Assembly (NCBI RefSeq): GCF_022398315.1
Contig: NZ_JAKEVF010000002.1
Coordinates: 347,279-411,278, forward strand
DNA from: Shewanella sp. Isolate11
GTDB taxonomy: Bacteria; Pseudomonadota; Gammaproteobacteria; Enterobacterales; Shewanellaceae
Length of the DNA: 64,000 bases
Direction: 5' to 3'
Below are positions 1-9,052 of the stretch, in pieces. The translations under genes were made by a program, and so were the position numbers. Under the pieces are notes generated by a model. It did no database searches. It saw only the letters and a program-made list of their open reading frames with translations, and was not told the origin of the DNA. Position 1 is the stretch's first letter; the number at the start of each line of letters is the position of its first letter.

Positions 1-537
1 ATCGTACAAAATGAAGCCTGTCATTAATAATGCAATACCTGCATTAAGTGCCATAAACACGGTACCGCTACCGATAAAGATATTGGCGATTGCAGCAACG
101 ATAGCGATAACCAGACCTGCGATCAGGAATCCGCGCATGAAAGAGAAATCTTTCTTAGTCGTTAATGCATAGCCTGAAAGGGTAACAAAAACTACAGCTG
201 TTAAGCCAAGCGCCTGCATGATTAACTGTGGGCCATTTGCCATCCCCGCGTAGTGGTTAAGCATATAACCAAGAGACGCACCTTCCATACCGGTGAAGGC
301 AAATACCCAAAATAGTCCTGCAGCGGTATCAGCTTTACGTAAGGTCACAAACAGTAACACTAAGCCGCCGATAGAAAGTCCTAATGAAAGCATAGGACCG
401 ATTTGCAGTGCCATTGCTAATCCAGCACACAAGGCAGAGAAAGCCAGTGTCATAGACAACAGCATGTATGTATTCTTGAGTAATTTATTCACTTCCTGTG
501 TGGAAGTGTGAGTGGTATACAGGGTTTGTTGTGTCAT
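1..537 (-). CDS. yccA: YccA/Bax inhibitor-1 family membrane protein (C-terminus cut by window edge)
   Basis: The visible 179 codons start at ATG (complement of 535-537) and run off the left edge. The N-terminus reads MTQQTLYTTHTSTQEVNKLL and is followed by at least six hydrophobic segments with short polar links, including a GMEGASLGYML stretch typical of the Bax inhibitor-1/YccA fold. E. coli YccA has about 219 residues, so roughly 40 are missing here, including the last membrane segments. YccA in E. coli is an inner-membrane protein that is a substrate and modulator of FtsH; the same role here is inferred from family. The upstream 160 bp (538-696) hold no gene and should contain its promoter. 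Confidence 0.85.
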   Translation of the reverse strand, partial: MTQQTLYTTHTSTQEVNKLLKNTYMLLSMTLAFSALCAGLAMALQIGPMLSLGLSIGGLVLLFVTLRKADTAAGLFWVFAFTGMEGASLGYMLNHYAGMANGPQLIMQALGLTAVVFVTLSGYALTTKKDFSFMRGFLIAGLVIAIVAAIANIFIGSGTVFMALNAGIALLMTGFILYD

Positions 538-696
538 CTTAGTCTCCAGTGACTTTTAATAACCATTAACTATTTGAGTATAAACTTACTCATCAGTTCC
601 ATGAGATGAAAACAGTTTAACCTAAGGGCTAACGTATTGATAAATCATACCTGAGCACGGGCTGAGGTGAAAGCATAACCATGGTTTCCCATCGTT

Positions 697-1599
697 TTAG
701 TTAAACCAATCTCGCTGTAACTTCTCAGTGTCTCCTAAATAATCCAATACCCATGTCATCGCGGGAGACTTGTTTGCATCATTCCATGCCAAGCAACAAG
801 GGCTTGGAGCTTTAGGTAAAGCGAGTTGTTTTTCGACCAGAGCGCCTGATTGCACAAAAGCTGTTGCAAAATGTTTTGGCATATAGCCGATGCCAAGACC
901 TTCACGATAACAATTTATTGCTCTTATCCAATCAGGCACGACGAGTCGACGTTGATTCTCTAACAGCCAAGTGACACGTTTGGGGATCTCTCTAGAAGTA
1001 TCTTCAAGACAGATCGCGGGGTAAATGGCTAATTCCGCATCGGTTAATGGGTGTTCTATATTAGCTAAAGGATGATGCTTAGCGACAAGGAAGCTCCATT
1101 CTATATCCCCCATATCTCTAAAACGGTAATCACCACCGACAGGAATAGCGGTTGTAGCGCCAATAGCAATATCGCTGCGGCCAGTCGAAATGGCTTCCCA
1201 AACGCCATTGAAAACTTCAATACGAATAATCAACTCGACATTATCAAAATGACGATAAAAATCGGCGATTAAATTACTCAATTTATCTGCTCTGACAATA
1301 TTATCTAATGCTATTGAAAGTGTGGGTTGCCAACCATTGGCAACGCGTTTGGTATCATCTTTTAACTCGGCCAGGTTTGACAGTAATTGACGGATCTGTT
1401 TAACAAAGTGCTCGCCTGCGGGGGTTAAACTGACACTGCGATGATGACGTTCAAATAAGGTAACACCGAGCTCTTCTTCAACTTGTTTAACCGCGTAACT
1501 GACGGCCGAAGGTACCTTATGTAGTTGGTTTGCGGCAGCGGTAAAACTGCCCACTCGAGCGACCATATCTATAAGCTGCATGGATTGTTCTGAAAGCAT
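697..1599 (-). CDS. punR: LysR-family transcriptional regulator PunR
   Basis: This 300-residue LysR regulator has an N-terminal winged helix-turn-helix (GSFTAAANQLHKVPSAVSYAV region, residues about 14-36) and a LysR substrate domain. Long stretches such as DFYRHFDNVEL, EVFNGVWEA, AIGATTAIPVGG and DTSREIPKRVTWLL match my memory of E. coli PunR (YdhB), which activates the purine nucleoside transporter gene punC in response to nucleosides. The gene is divergent from a punC-like transporter, as in E. coli. The open frame extends 23 codons upstream to a TTG, but I place the start at the ATG at 1599: it is preceded by AGAGG at good spacing and gives the normal LysR N-terminus MLSEQSMQLIDMVA. Confidence 0.9.
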   Translation of the reverse strand: MLSEQSMQLIDMVARVGSFTAAANQLHKVPSAVSYAVKQVEEELGVTLFERHHRSVSLTPAGEHFVKQIRQLLSNLAELKDDTKRVANGWQPTLSIALDNIVRADKLSNLIADFYRHFDNVELIIRIEVFNGVWEAISTGRSDIAIGATTAIPVGGDYRFRDMGDIEWSFLVAKHHPLANIEHPLTDAELAIYPAICLEDTSREIPKRVTWLLENQRRLVVPDWIRAINCYREGLGIGYMPKHFATAFVQSGALVEKQLALPKAPSPCCLAWNDANKSPAMTWVLDYLGDTEKLQRDWFN

Positions 1600-1718
1600 G
1601 TCAAACCTCTGCTGTGAGAATTTTTGAAGGCTGTAAGCAAAATTAACCGTTTCACAAGGTTTTGGCAAGTCTCTAGACTTAGCGCCTTTGAGGTTTCTTA
1701 TGAACGGATTTAAAAATT

Positions 1719-2987
1719 ATGAATAAAAGCGCTAGCTTAGCCTTCTTAGGCTATTTGGCTTTATTGAGTATGCTGGGATTTATTGCAACTGATATGTATT
1801 TACCAGCTTTCAAAGCAATTGAAATATCTTTAGATACAACGTCGGCAAATGTGGCCAGCACCTTAACCTATTTCTTAGCTGGATTAGCGATAGGGCAATT
1901 ACTTTATGGGCCTTTGGTTCTGTGCTGGGGCAAGCGTAACAGCTTGATATTCGGTTTAAGCATGTTTGCTGTGGCCAGTTTTATCGTAGCACTAAGCGAT
2001 AATATTGTGATGTTTAATGTAGGGCGATTTTTTCAGGCCATAGGTGCATGTAGTGCTTCGGTCATTTGGCAGGCGATTGTGATTGATAAATATGATGCTA
2101 AATCGGCTCAAAAAGTGTTTAGCAACATCATGCCATTGGTAGCGCTATCTCCTGCATTAGCGCCAATCTTAGGGGCTTACCTGTTGGAACACAGTGATTG
2201 GCAAACTATTTTTGCGGTGCTGACATTATTAGCCGGAATGTTAATTATTGTCACATATTTATGGGTTGAACCTAAACCTGCAATCAAAGCGAGCAATAAT
2301 CATACAGATGTGAATACAAAACCCAATCAAGTTTCCTACTTCACTATGCTGAAAAATCCACAATACATGGGCAATGTGGTTATTTTTGGTGGTTGTTCAG
2401 CCGCATTTTTTTCTTATCTGACATTATGGCCAATTGTGATGCAGCAACACGGTTATGAATCAACACAGATTGGATTGAGCTTCATTCCACAGACGATAAT
2501 GTTCATTCTTGGCGGATATTTTAGCAAAATATGGATTAAACAACGGGGAGTAGAGCAAAGCTTAACCTTGATACTATCAGTGTTTAGTTTGTGTATAGCT
2601 GCGATTGCTACGAGTACTTTAATACTGGGTAGTGAAACCATTTGGCCAATGCTGATCCTCTTTTCAATTTTAGCCGCTGCTAATGGCGCTTGTTACCCCA
2701 TAGTCGTGAATAGTGCGTTACAGGTTTTTAAGCAGGCATCGGCTAAAGCGGCGGGGTTACAGAATTTTATTCAAATATCTATGGCCTTTGGCGCGTCATC
2801 AATTGTGGCGTTTTGGGCTCTTGGAGGTAAAGCAACCATATCTATTGCCATGCTAATTTGTGCTGTCATTGTTTTGGTTGCTACAAGGGTGAGAAAACTA
2901 TCTGATTGGAACAGCGCGAAAATACATCTGCAACAACCTGATCCTGCTCGGATCAGTATTCATTGTGACGATGGCGGTACAAAATAA
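1719..2987 (+). CDS. punC: MFS transporter PunC (Bcr/CflA-type, purine nucleoside uptake)
   Basis: This 422-residue protein has about twelve hydrophobic segments and belongs to the drug:H+ antiporter-1 (Bcr/CflA) branch of the major facilitator superfamily. The first helix is followed by TDMYLPAFKAI, a hallmark of that branch (TDMYLPA), and the loop after helix 2 carries LLYGPL. It is divergent from the PunR-like regulator across a 119 bp gap that must hold both promoters. In E. coli, PunC (YdhC) imports purine nucleosides under PunR; the pairing here supports the same assignment over a drug exporter. The 20-odd C-terminal residues are hydrophilic. It starts at ATG. Confidence 0.85.
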   Translation: MNKSASLAFLGYLALLSMLGFIATDMYLPAFKAIEISLDTTSANVASTLTYFLAGLAIGQLLYGPLVLCWGKRNSLIFGLSMFAVASFIVALSDNIVMFNVGRFFQAIGACSASVIWQAIVIDKYDAKSAQKVFSNIMPLVALSPALAPILGAYLLEHSDWQTIFAVLTLLAGMLIIVTYLWVEPKPAIKASNNHTDVNTKPNQVSYFTMLKNPQYMGNVVIFGGCSAAFFSYLTLWPIVMQQHGYESTQIGLSFIPQTIMFILGGYFSKIWIKQRGVEQSLTLILSVFSLCIAAIATSTLILGSETIWPMLILFSILAAANGACYPIVVNSALQVFKQASAKAAGLQNFIQISMAFGASSIVAFWALGGKATISIAMLICAVIVLVATRVRKLSDWNSAKIHLQQPDPARISIHCDDGGTK

Positions 2988-3037
2988 CACAGATTGTCGA
3001 TTAGTTAAGCCGACGACACATTTGATCGAATTTTTAC

Positions 3038-3066
3038 TTTACATAGTCAGCGAGGGGCTATATTAT
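3038..3066 (+). promoter_or_regulatory. sigma-70 promoter of tRNA-Ser
   Basis: A -35 element TTTACA (3038-3043) and a -10 element TATTAT (3061-3066) are separated by exactly 17 bp. The -10 is followed by a GC-rich discriminator (TCGCGGCG), typical of stringently controlled stable RNA promoters. Predicted transcription starts only a few bases before the tRNA, so the 5' leader is very short. Confidence 0.75.
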
Positions 3067-3077
3067 TCGCGGCGTTC

Positions 3078-3168
3078 GGAGAGATGGCAGAGTGGTCGAA
3101 TGCACCGGTCTTGAAAACCGGCACGGGTTTATAGCCCGTCTAGGGTTCAAATCCCTATCTCTCCGCCA
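3078..3168 (+). tRNA. serT: tRNA-Ser(TGA)
   Basis: A complete class II tRNA of 91 nt including the encoded CCA. Acceptor arms GGAGAGA and TCTCTCC pair, the anticodon loop reads CT-TGA-AA flanked by CCGGT/ACCGG-type arms (anticodon at 3112-3114), a long variable arm (ACGGGTTTATAGCCCGT) follows, and the T loop contains GTTCAAAT. It reads UCN codons. It has its own promoter and terminator, so it is a monocistronic tRNA gene. Confidence 0.97.
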
Positions 3169-3173
3169 CATTA

Positions 3174-3203
3174 AAAAAGCCCACTGATTTCAGTGGGCTT
3201 TTT
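3174..3203 (+). terminator. Rho-independent terminator of tRNA-Ser
   Basis: An 8 bp stem GCCCACTG/CAGTGGGC with a 4 nt loop (3179-3198) is followed by TTTTT and preceded by AAAAAA, directly after the tRNA CCA end. Confidence 0.9.
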
Positions 3204-3230
3204 GCTATCTGAAGTTTAATAATTGATATA

Positions 3231-3259
3231 AAAAACGCCGCAATTCTAGCGGCGTTTTT
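3231..3259 (-). terminator. Rho-independent terminator of the efflux operon
   Basis: The hairpin AAAAACGCCGC / GCGGCGTTTTT around a short loop lies 16 bp beyond the RND permease stop. It has A/T runs on both sides, so it could work on both strands. Confidence 0.85.
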
Positions 3260-3274
3260 CAAATGTTGACGATA

Positions 3275-6200
3275 TTAATGAGACTCTAAAGCTTCATTTT
3301 GTAACTCTGCTTGTTCTGCAGTTTTACGATTGAAAAATGCCTTAATATCTTCGATGACAACGTAAAGACAAGGAATTAACCCCAGTGTCACTACGGTGGC
3401 AAACAAGACACCAAAAGCCAAAGATACGGCCATCGGAATCACCATCTGCGCCTGCATACTGGTTTCAGTCATTATGGGCACTAGACCGATAAAGGTTGTT
3501 AATGAGGTCAACAAGATGGCTCTAAATCGACGGCAACCCGCATTAATCACAGCTTGTCGCATCGGCACGCCTTTGCTTCTTGCGATATTGATATAGTCGA
3601 CCATCACCAAAGAGTCGTTTACCACCACACCTGCAGCAGCGATGATGCCAAATAACGATAAAGCACTTAAATCGATGCCAATCATCAGATGGCCTAACAC
3701 TGAGCCGATAACACCAAATGGAATGACCGACATAATCATCAGTGGTTGCACATAAGATTTAAGCGGAATAGCCAATAAGCTATAAATCACCAATAGCGAG
3801 ATAATAAAATCGCGCATCTGAGTGTTAGCACTGTCCATCTGCTCTTGGATACTGCCGGAAACTTCGCTTTTTACCCGAGGATATTTTTTCAATAATTCAG
3901 GGATAAAGTTATCTCGAATATCCTGAGCAAGCTTAAATGGTTCGGCTTGTTCAGCATCAACAGAGCCCCAGACATTGATGGTTCTGTTACCATTTTCACG
4001 TCGAATACCATTAACACCTTGGGTAATTTCAATCTCGGCAACTTCAGAGAGGGGGATTTCGCCTCCGGCTGGTGTCAACAACATTACATCATTAACTTGA
4101 TTGATTGAATTACGCTGGACTTCTGGATAGCGCAACATCACTTTAATCTCTTCGCCGTTACGTAAAATACGTTGAGCCTCCATACCATAAAAACTGGCAC
4201 TCACTTGGCTAGCGATATCGGCTAAGGTTAACCCCACGCTATTGGCTAAAGGTTTAAGCTGGAACTGCACCTCTTTAGCACTGGATTGCCTGCTGTCGTT
4301 GACATCACCCACACCTTGTAAGCTATTGAGTTTAGCTTTTAGTTCGCGAGATGCTGCTACCAACTGTTGTTCATCTTTACCTTCGAGTCTAAAGCTGATG
4401 TCACCATCATCGCGACCCCCACCAAACAGATTGTCCTGAATCGTAAAAGACTTAACTCCTGGAATGGTTGGCATTGCCTGACGCCACAGTTCGGCTAAGG
4501 CAAAAGTGTCCATGGGTCTGATTTCGGGATCAACTAGCTTGGTCATGATATTGGCACGAGTACGACCTTCAAGATCGACCTGCATATCGGAAATCATTCC
4601 CTGGCCATAATCTTGCTCAATCTGCTTATCGACATCGTAGAGTGCTTTTTGAATTGCTAAAGCTGCGGATAGGGTGGCATTTTCAGATGCATCGATGTTC
4701 ATCTCAACTTTTACACGCGGAAAATCATGGGGGATCTTCGGTTGACCGATAAAGCGGATGATCCCGCCGGCATACAGACCAGCGCAGAGTAGAATAAAAC
4801 TGATAAATAACATGATCACAGCATAACGATACTTAACCGCTTGTTTTAACGTTGGGTGATAAAGATCCTTAATGATGTACTGCAAGCCGTCATCGACTTT
4901 ACCCTGTAGATAGTTAACCGCACGTCGGAGTATATCTAAAGGCTTTTTAGAACCTGGCTTAACTATAGTTTTGGCTTTCATGTGCGCTAAATGCGCAGGC
5001 AAAATAAGCTTAGATTCTACCAAGGAGAACAGCAGACATAGGATAACCACATAACCAATGGATTGACCGAAAGCGGAAGAGGGGCCTTCATCCATAGTGA
5101 TGGGTAAGAATGCCGCTATGGTAGTTAATACACCAAAGGTTGCAGGCATAGCCACTTTTTTAACACCACGAATGACGTTATCTATGGTTTGCCCTTTCTC
5201 TTCACACTCACTGTGTGCGCTTTCCCCCATGACAATGGCATCATCTACCACGATCCCAAGCACCAAGATAAAGGCAAATAAGCTGATAACATTAATGGTG
5301 ACATCAATCATCGCCATAGGCATAAATAGCAGGGTACCTAGGAAACAAACCGGCAGTCCCATCATCACCCAAAATGCCAATCGAACCCGCAAAAACAGCG
5401 CCAGCATTAAGAAAACCAATACCGCACCACTTTTCATGCTATCAAGCATCAATTGCAAACGGCCTTCGAGGTAATAAGTCATGTCGACCCAAGTATCTAA
5501 TTTGATCCCTTGGGGCAAGCTGGCTTGTTTTTGCTCAACGTAATTATTCACCACTTTGGCGACGTCGGTAATGCTTTGATCGTTTGAAGCACCCACGAAG
5601 AAAGTGACAGAGTTTTTGCCATTAAACTTGGAGTATTGAATCCCATCTTCAAAACCATCGATAACCGTGGCCACATCACCGAGTTTAAGGTTGGTTCCAT
5701 CTTCTAGGGTAACCAAGGGTAAGTTTTCAAACTCATAACCCACATAAGCCTGATTTTGTACCCTTAGGTTAATGTAACCGTTTTCGGCTTTGATTTGCCC
5801 TGCAGACATATTGCGTGAATAACCACGTACAGCACTGGCAATATCATTAAAGGTAAGATTGTACTGACGCAGCTTATCTTTACTGACTTCGATGGCAATT
5901 TCATAGCCTAAACCACCGTAAAATTCGGTGATATTGACTAAAGGTAATTGCATTAGCTCATCATGGATTTTCTCGCCAAGTTCTTTCAGTTGTTTTGGCG
6001 CCATATCGCCATAAAGGCTGATATAAAATACTTCTTGGCGGAGTTTGATCCGCTCTACCTTGGGTCTTTCCATGCCATCGGGAAAGCTCGAAATGGAGTC
6101 GATGGCAGATTTCACCTCTTCAAGCACCATTTGAGGATCATATGAATCTTCAATCCTGAACCAACCCGTGGCTGAGTTACGGTTAGAGTAGGTGATAACT

Positions 6201-6451
6201 CGTTTTAAACCTTGGACGCTTTCTAAGGCTTCTTCGATTTTAATCGTGATCCCTTCTTCAACTTCTTGCGGCGCTGCACCGGGATAGAAGGCGCTAAATT
6301 CGATCCAGTTAATCTCAACTTGGGGGAAAAATTGCTTACGTATAGTATTAGCGGTCAGTAAGCCACCTATGATGATAATAATCATCAATAGGTTCGCCGC
6401 GACACTGTTACGAGCAAACCAAGCAATCATGCCTTTGTTAGTATCTGACAC
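3275..6451 (-). CDS. RND efflux transporter, inner-membrane permease subunit (AcrB/HAE family)
   Basis: At 1058 residues this has the usual length of an AcrB-type proton-driven exporter: one N-terminal transmembrane helix (SVAANLLMIIIIIGG), a large periplasmic loop, five helices, then the repeat of the same plan. The TM4 proton-relay aspartate pair is present (GIVVDDAIVMGES). In the second half the corresponding segment reads GVVVNDSLVMVDY, without the AcrB lysine, so it belongs to a divergent branch of the family. The start is GTG at 6451, supported by AAGGAG upstream. It lies 6 bp after the adaptor gene; no outer-membrane channel gene is adjacent, so a TolC encoded elsewhere is likely used. 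Substrate unknown. Confidence 0.9.
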   Translation of the reverse strand: MSDTNKGMIAWFARNSVAANLLMIIIIIGGLLTANTIRKQFFPQVEINWIEFSAFYPGAAPQEVEEGITIKIEEALESVQGLKRVITYSNRNSATGWFRIEDSYDPQMVLEEVKSAIDSISSFPDGMERPKVERIKLRQEVFYISLYGDMAPKQLKELGEKIHDELMQLPLVNITEFYGGLGYEIAIEVSKDKLRQYNLTFNDIASAVRGYSRNMSAGQIKAENGYINLRVQNQAYVGYEFENLPLVTLEDGTNLKLGDVATVIDGFEDGIQYSKFNGKNSVTFFVGASNDQSITDVAKVVNNYVEQKQASLPQGIKLDTWVDMTYYLEGRLQLMLDSMKSGAVLVFLMLALFLRVRLAFWVMMGLPVCFLGTLLFMPMAMIDVTINVISLFAFILVLGIVVDDAIVMGESAHSECEEKGQTIDNVIRGVKKVAMPATFGVLTTIAAFLPITMDEGPSSAFGQSIGYVVILCLLFSLVESKLILPAHLAHMKAKTIVKPGSKKPLDILRRAVNYLQGKVDDGLQYIIKDLYHPTLKQAVKYRYAVIMLFISFILLCAGLYAGGIIRFIGQPKIPHDFPRVKVEMNIDASENATLSAALAIQKALYDVDKQIEQDYGQGMISDMQVDLEGRTRANIMTKLVDPEIRPMDTFALAELWRQAMPTIPGVKSFTIQDNLFGGGRDDGDISFRLEGKDEQQLVAASRELKAKLNSLQGVGDVNDSRQSSAKEVQFQLKPLANSVGLTLADIASQVSASFYGMEAQRILRNGEEIKVMLRYPEVQRNSINQVNDVMLLTPAGGEIPLSEVAEIEITQGVNGIRRENGNRTINVWGSVDAEQAEPFKLAQDIRDNFIPELLKKYPRVKSEVSGSIQEQMDSANTQMRDFIISLLVIYSLLAIPLKSYVQPLMIMSVIPFGVIGSVLGHLMIGIDLSALSLFGIIAAAGVVVNDSLVMVDYINIARSKGVPMRQAVINAGCRRFRAILLTSLTTFIGLVPIMTETSMQAQMVIPMAVSLAFGVLFATVVTLGLIPCLYVVIEDIKAFFNRKTAEQAELQNEALESH

Positions 6452-6457
6452 GGCTGA

Positions 6458-7645
6458 TTACTCCTTAACTGCCAATTGAGTTTCAGCAATATTATCTATG
6501 CTATCAACAGGCTGATGTTTTTGTCCTGGTAAGGCGAGTTTCATCCCTTCAATAGGGTAATCAAGTGCAGATGTAATAACACGCATGCCGTCATCGAGTC
6601 CTGAGCCGATGACAACTCGAGTACCTTGCTCACGGACTACATCAACAGCTTGATATTTGAGCTTATTGTCATCATCCAGAATCGCCACTTTTCCACCAAC
6701 AATAAGGTGACGGGCCAAGGTCGTAACATCTTGAGTCGCTTTACCTTGAATACTTGCTGTGACATAACTGCCGTAACGTAATTGGTTGATATCTGTTTTT
6801 AATCCATAAGGATCGGTAATTTCTGCAACTAAGTAAGTCATGCGACTTTTTTCATCAACAACACCTTCACTACGTACCACTTTGCCATGCCAGTCATAAG
6901 GCTCTCCGGCATAATTAGCGGTAATGGTGACATTGGCATCGATACCATTTTTATTGAGATAACGAATATCTTTATCCGCGAGTGGAAGGCGGATTTCTGC
7001 TTTTTCAGTACTTAATAAGTGCCCAATTTTAGTTCCTGCGGTGACGTAAGATCCTAAGCCAATGTTTCTACCATCAATAAGAGCATCGTATGGCGCTCTG
7101 ATAACGGTACGTTCAAGATCTCGCTTGGCACGTTTTACACCAGCTTCAGATGAATCTAACTTAGCTTTTTCTTGAGCAAGTTGTGGTTTACGCAAACTCA
7201 AATCAGTAGGCACGCCATTTTCAATGCGCTTCCATTCTTCTTCAGCTACTTTGCCATAGGCTTTTTCTTGAACCAGCGCAGCTTTCGCAGAAGCTAGAGC
7301 AGCTTCTGCATCGATTAATGCCGCTTCGTAATCACTGGGATCGATTTTTGCGAGAATTTGGCCCTTTTTAACAAATCCACCTTTAACAAAAGTATCAGAA
7401 AGATAAGTGATTTCGCCTTTAATTTGTGAAACCAATTCGGTCTCATATTTAGCATTAACAATACCGTATGAGTTAACGTTAAAAATCATAGGGTTTTTAT
7501 CAACTATTTCGATAGCAACAACAGGGGTATTATCGACAACGGGTTTCTCTTGTGGTGGTTTTTTCATTGCCGCAAATGCGGCGTAACCACCAATTCCGAC
7601 AGCAAGGATGGCTAAAGGTAAGATAATTTGTTTTTTTGTAGCCAC
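6458..7645 (-). CDS. RND efflux periplasmic adaptor (membrane fusion protein)
   Basis: This 395-residue adaptor has a single N-terminal hydrophobic anchor (ILPLAILAVGIGGYAAFA, about residues 8-25). A biotinyl-lipoyl-like hairpin follows, with a coiled-coil segment rich in A, E and K (DAEAALASAKAALVQEK, around residue 110-130) and then beta-barrel segments, the HlyD/AcrA plan. There is no cysteine lipobox, so it is anchored by the helix. It is first in a two-gene operon with the permease and bridges that pump to an outer-membrane channel. The start is GTG at 7645, preceded by GAGGA at 7 nt spacing. Substrate and inducer cannot be read from sequence. Confidence 0.88.
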   Translation of the reverse strand: MATKKQIILPLAILAVGIGGYAAFAAMKKPPQEKPVVDNTPVVAIEIVDKNPMIFNVNSYGIVNAKYETELVSQIKGEITYLSDTFVKGGFVKKGQILAKIDPSDYEAALIDAEAALASAKAALVQEKAYGKVAEEEWKRIENGVPTDLSLRKPQLAQEKAKLDSSEAGVKRAKRDLERTVIRAPYDALIDGRNIGLGSYVTAGTKIGHLLSTEKAEIRLPLADKDIRYLNKNGIDANVTITANYAGEPYDWHGKVVRSEGVVDEKSRMTYLVAEITDPYGLKTDINQLRYGSYVTASIQGKATQDVTTLARHLIVGGKVAILDDDNKLKYQAVDVVREQGTRVVIGSGLDDGMRVITSALDYPIEGMKLALPGQKHQPVDSIDNIAETQLAVKE

Positions 7646-7962
7646 AAAGAAGTCCTCTTTTAGGAGCTAAGTCTATATAAAATAATGAAATATTAATCGC
7701 GCATATAATTATGCCTACTATTAGGATATGAATGTTAACGTAAAATGATAATTGTTAAAGTGTAATAATGTAAAAAGGTATGTAATTAATACGCGATATT
7801 TGTTCATGTAGAAGATTAAAAACAGATGGGTAATAGATGGGAAAGAGAGCAGTGATGCCGCGTAAAAAGCCATAAAGCAATTTTGGGTACGCACCCAGTT
7901 GCGTATATCTACTACTCTCTTAATTCAAGTTTAGCCTGTATTATTAGCCTAGGGTAAAAATC
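7646..7962. other. Gene-free gap upstream of the efflux operon
   Basis: I see no open frame with coding character here. It should hold the promoter of the adaptor/permease operon, in AT-rich DNA around 7670-7810. A small perfect hairpin TGGGT-ACGC-ACCCA lies at 7884-7897; it has no good U-tract, so I do not call it a terminator. Confidence 0.5.
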
Positions 7963-9015
7963 TTAATCAAGATTGTTATTCGATTTAAGCTCAGCTAAAG
8001 CCTGATTGGTCATGGTTTCACTGAAGCGGTTTCGCTTATGATGCTTTGGGGCCCATCCTTGTAAAAAACGTTCGAAATCGGCCCAAGCAAAGACCAACAA
8101 TTGTCGCCATTGAGTCACTAAACTGAGTGTATCATCCTTAGTGAGTTTCGTTTTAACAGCTGATATAAGTTGTTGAAAATAGAACTCAGTGAGGATGTCA
8201 TAGTGGGTTTCACATTCATCGACACTGAGACAACTACCTAACAGATAGATAAGATCTTTAACGCCAACTCCTGCACCAACATACTGAAAATCAACTGCAG
8301 CAACACCTCTGTTTTTGAAATCATCTGAAAAACAAAAATTGGCTACTTTAGCATCACCATGAACCAAGGTTTGAAATTGACATTGATTTAATAGTGTATC
8401 GATAGCAGCAGCTTGGTGTTTTAGTTCATTATCGGGCATAGCTTCGAATTCATCTGTTCGTGTGGCTAAATGCCAGTAACAACCCATTGGCCAAAGATCA
8501 TCACACCAATTAGATTGCGGGTCTTTAGTAATAAATTGGCCATGAAAATGAGCTAACCATGAGATCACAGCTTTACATTCATCGAGTGACAATTGCTCTC
8601 GACGGTGAGGAAACCCTTGAACATTAAGATCGCTCAACACCATTATGCTTTGTCCGGTCGCTTCATCGAATTTACTCGCAAGATAGTTTGGCAGTGGTGT
8701 TTCTACGCTACACAGATGAGCCCAGTTTTTATACCAAGTAGCCTCGACATGGTAAGAATGCATCTTGCGTTGGTGTGAGTGTTCATTATTCCATTGATAG
8801 GGATGTTCAACTTGCGATGGAGGTTGAATATTTTTAACGATAACTTGTTCTTCTTTGCCATCCGTTATTAATTTATAGCGAGCAATTTCACCATAACCAC
8901 TCCATAACGACTGTATTGTTTCGATTTTTATTGCTTTAGTCGCCTGTAATCTTGTAATCAAAAAATTTGAAACGTCCACTTCAGTACCTACAGAATACGG
9001 GCTAATTACTGCCAT
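7963..9015 (-). CDS. EcKL-like phosphotransferase (aminoglycoside/choline kinase fold)
   Basis: This 350-residue protein has the core of the ecdysteroid-kinase-like branch of the protein-kinase-like fold: VIVKNIQP near the N-lobe lysine, the catalytic loop LVHGDAKVANFCF with its HGD, and the metal-binding AVDFQ. It should phosphorylate a small-molecule hydroxyl using ATP in the cytoplasm; the substrate is unknown. The longest frame starts at a TTG at 9093 and would overlap the upstream gene by 41 bp. I choose the ATG at 9015 (MAVISPYSVG), although neither site has a strong ribosome-binding site. It follows the membrane-protein gene by 37 bp and is probably co-transcribed with it. Confidence 0.8.
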   Translation of the reverse strand: MAVISPYSVGTEVDVSNFLITRLQATKAIKIETIQSLWSGYGEIARYKLITDGKEEQVIVKNIQPPSQVEHPYQWNNEHSHQRKMHSYHVEATWYKNWAHLCSVETPLPNYLASKFDEATGQSIMVLSDLNVQGFPHRREQLSLDECKAVISWLAHFHGQFITKDPQSNWCDDLWPMGCYWHLATRTDEFEAMPDNELKHQAAAIDTLLNQCQFQTLVHGDAKVANFCFSDDFKNRGVAAVDFQYVGAGVGVKDLIYLLGSCLSVDECETHYDILTEFYFQQLISAVKTKLTKDDTLSLVTQWRQLLVFAWADFERFLQGWAPKHHKRNRFSETMTNQALAELKSNNNLD

Positions 9016-9052
9016 AAACAAATAGTAATATTCGTGACTGAATAGGGTAACA

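Noticed and set aside
3275..7645. The RND pump as a heavy-metal (CusA-type) exporter
   Set aside because: No methionine-rich metal site or CusB/CusF-like motifs are visible and the TM4 aspartate pair fits the drug-type branch, so only a general RND call is made.
7884..7897. Perfect hairpin TGGGT-ACGC-ACCCA considered as a terminator
   Set aside because: The stem is only 5 bp and no U-run follows on either strand at the right place.
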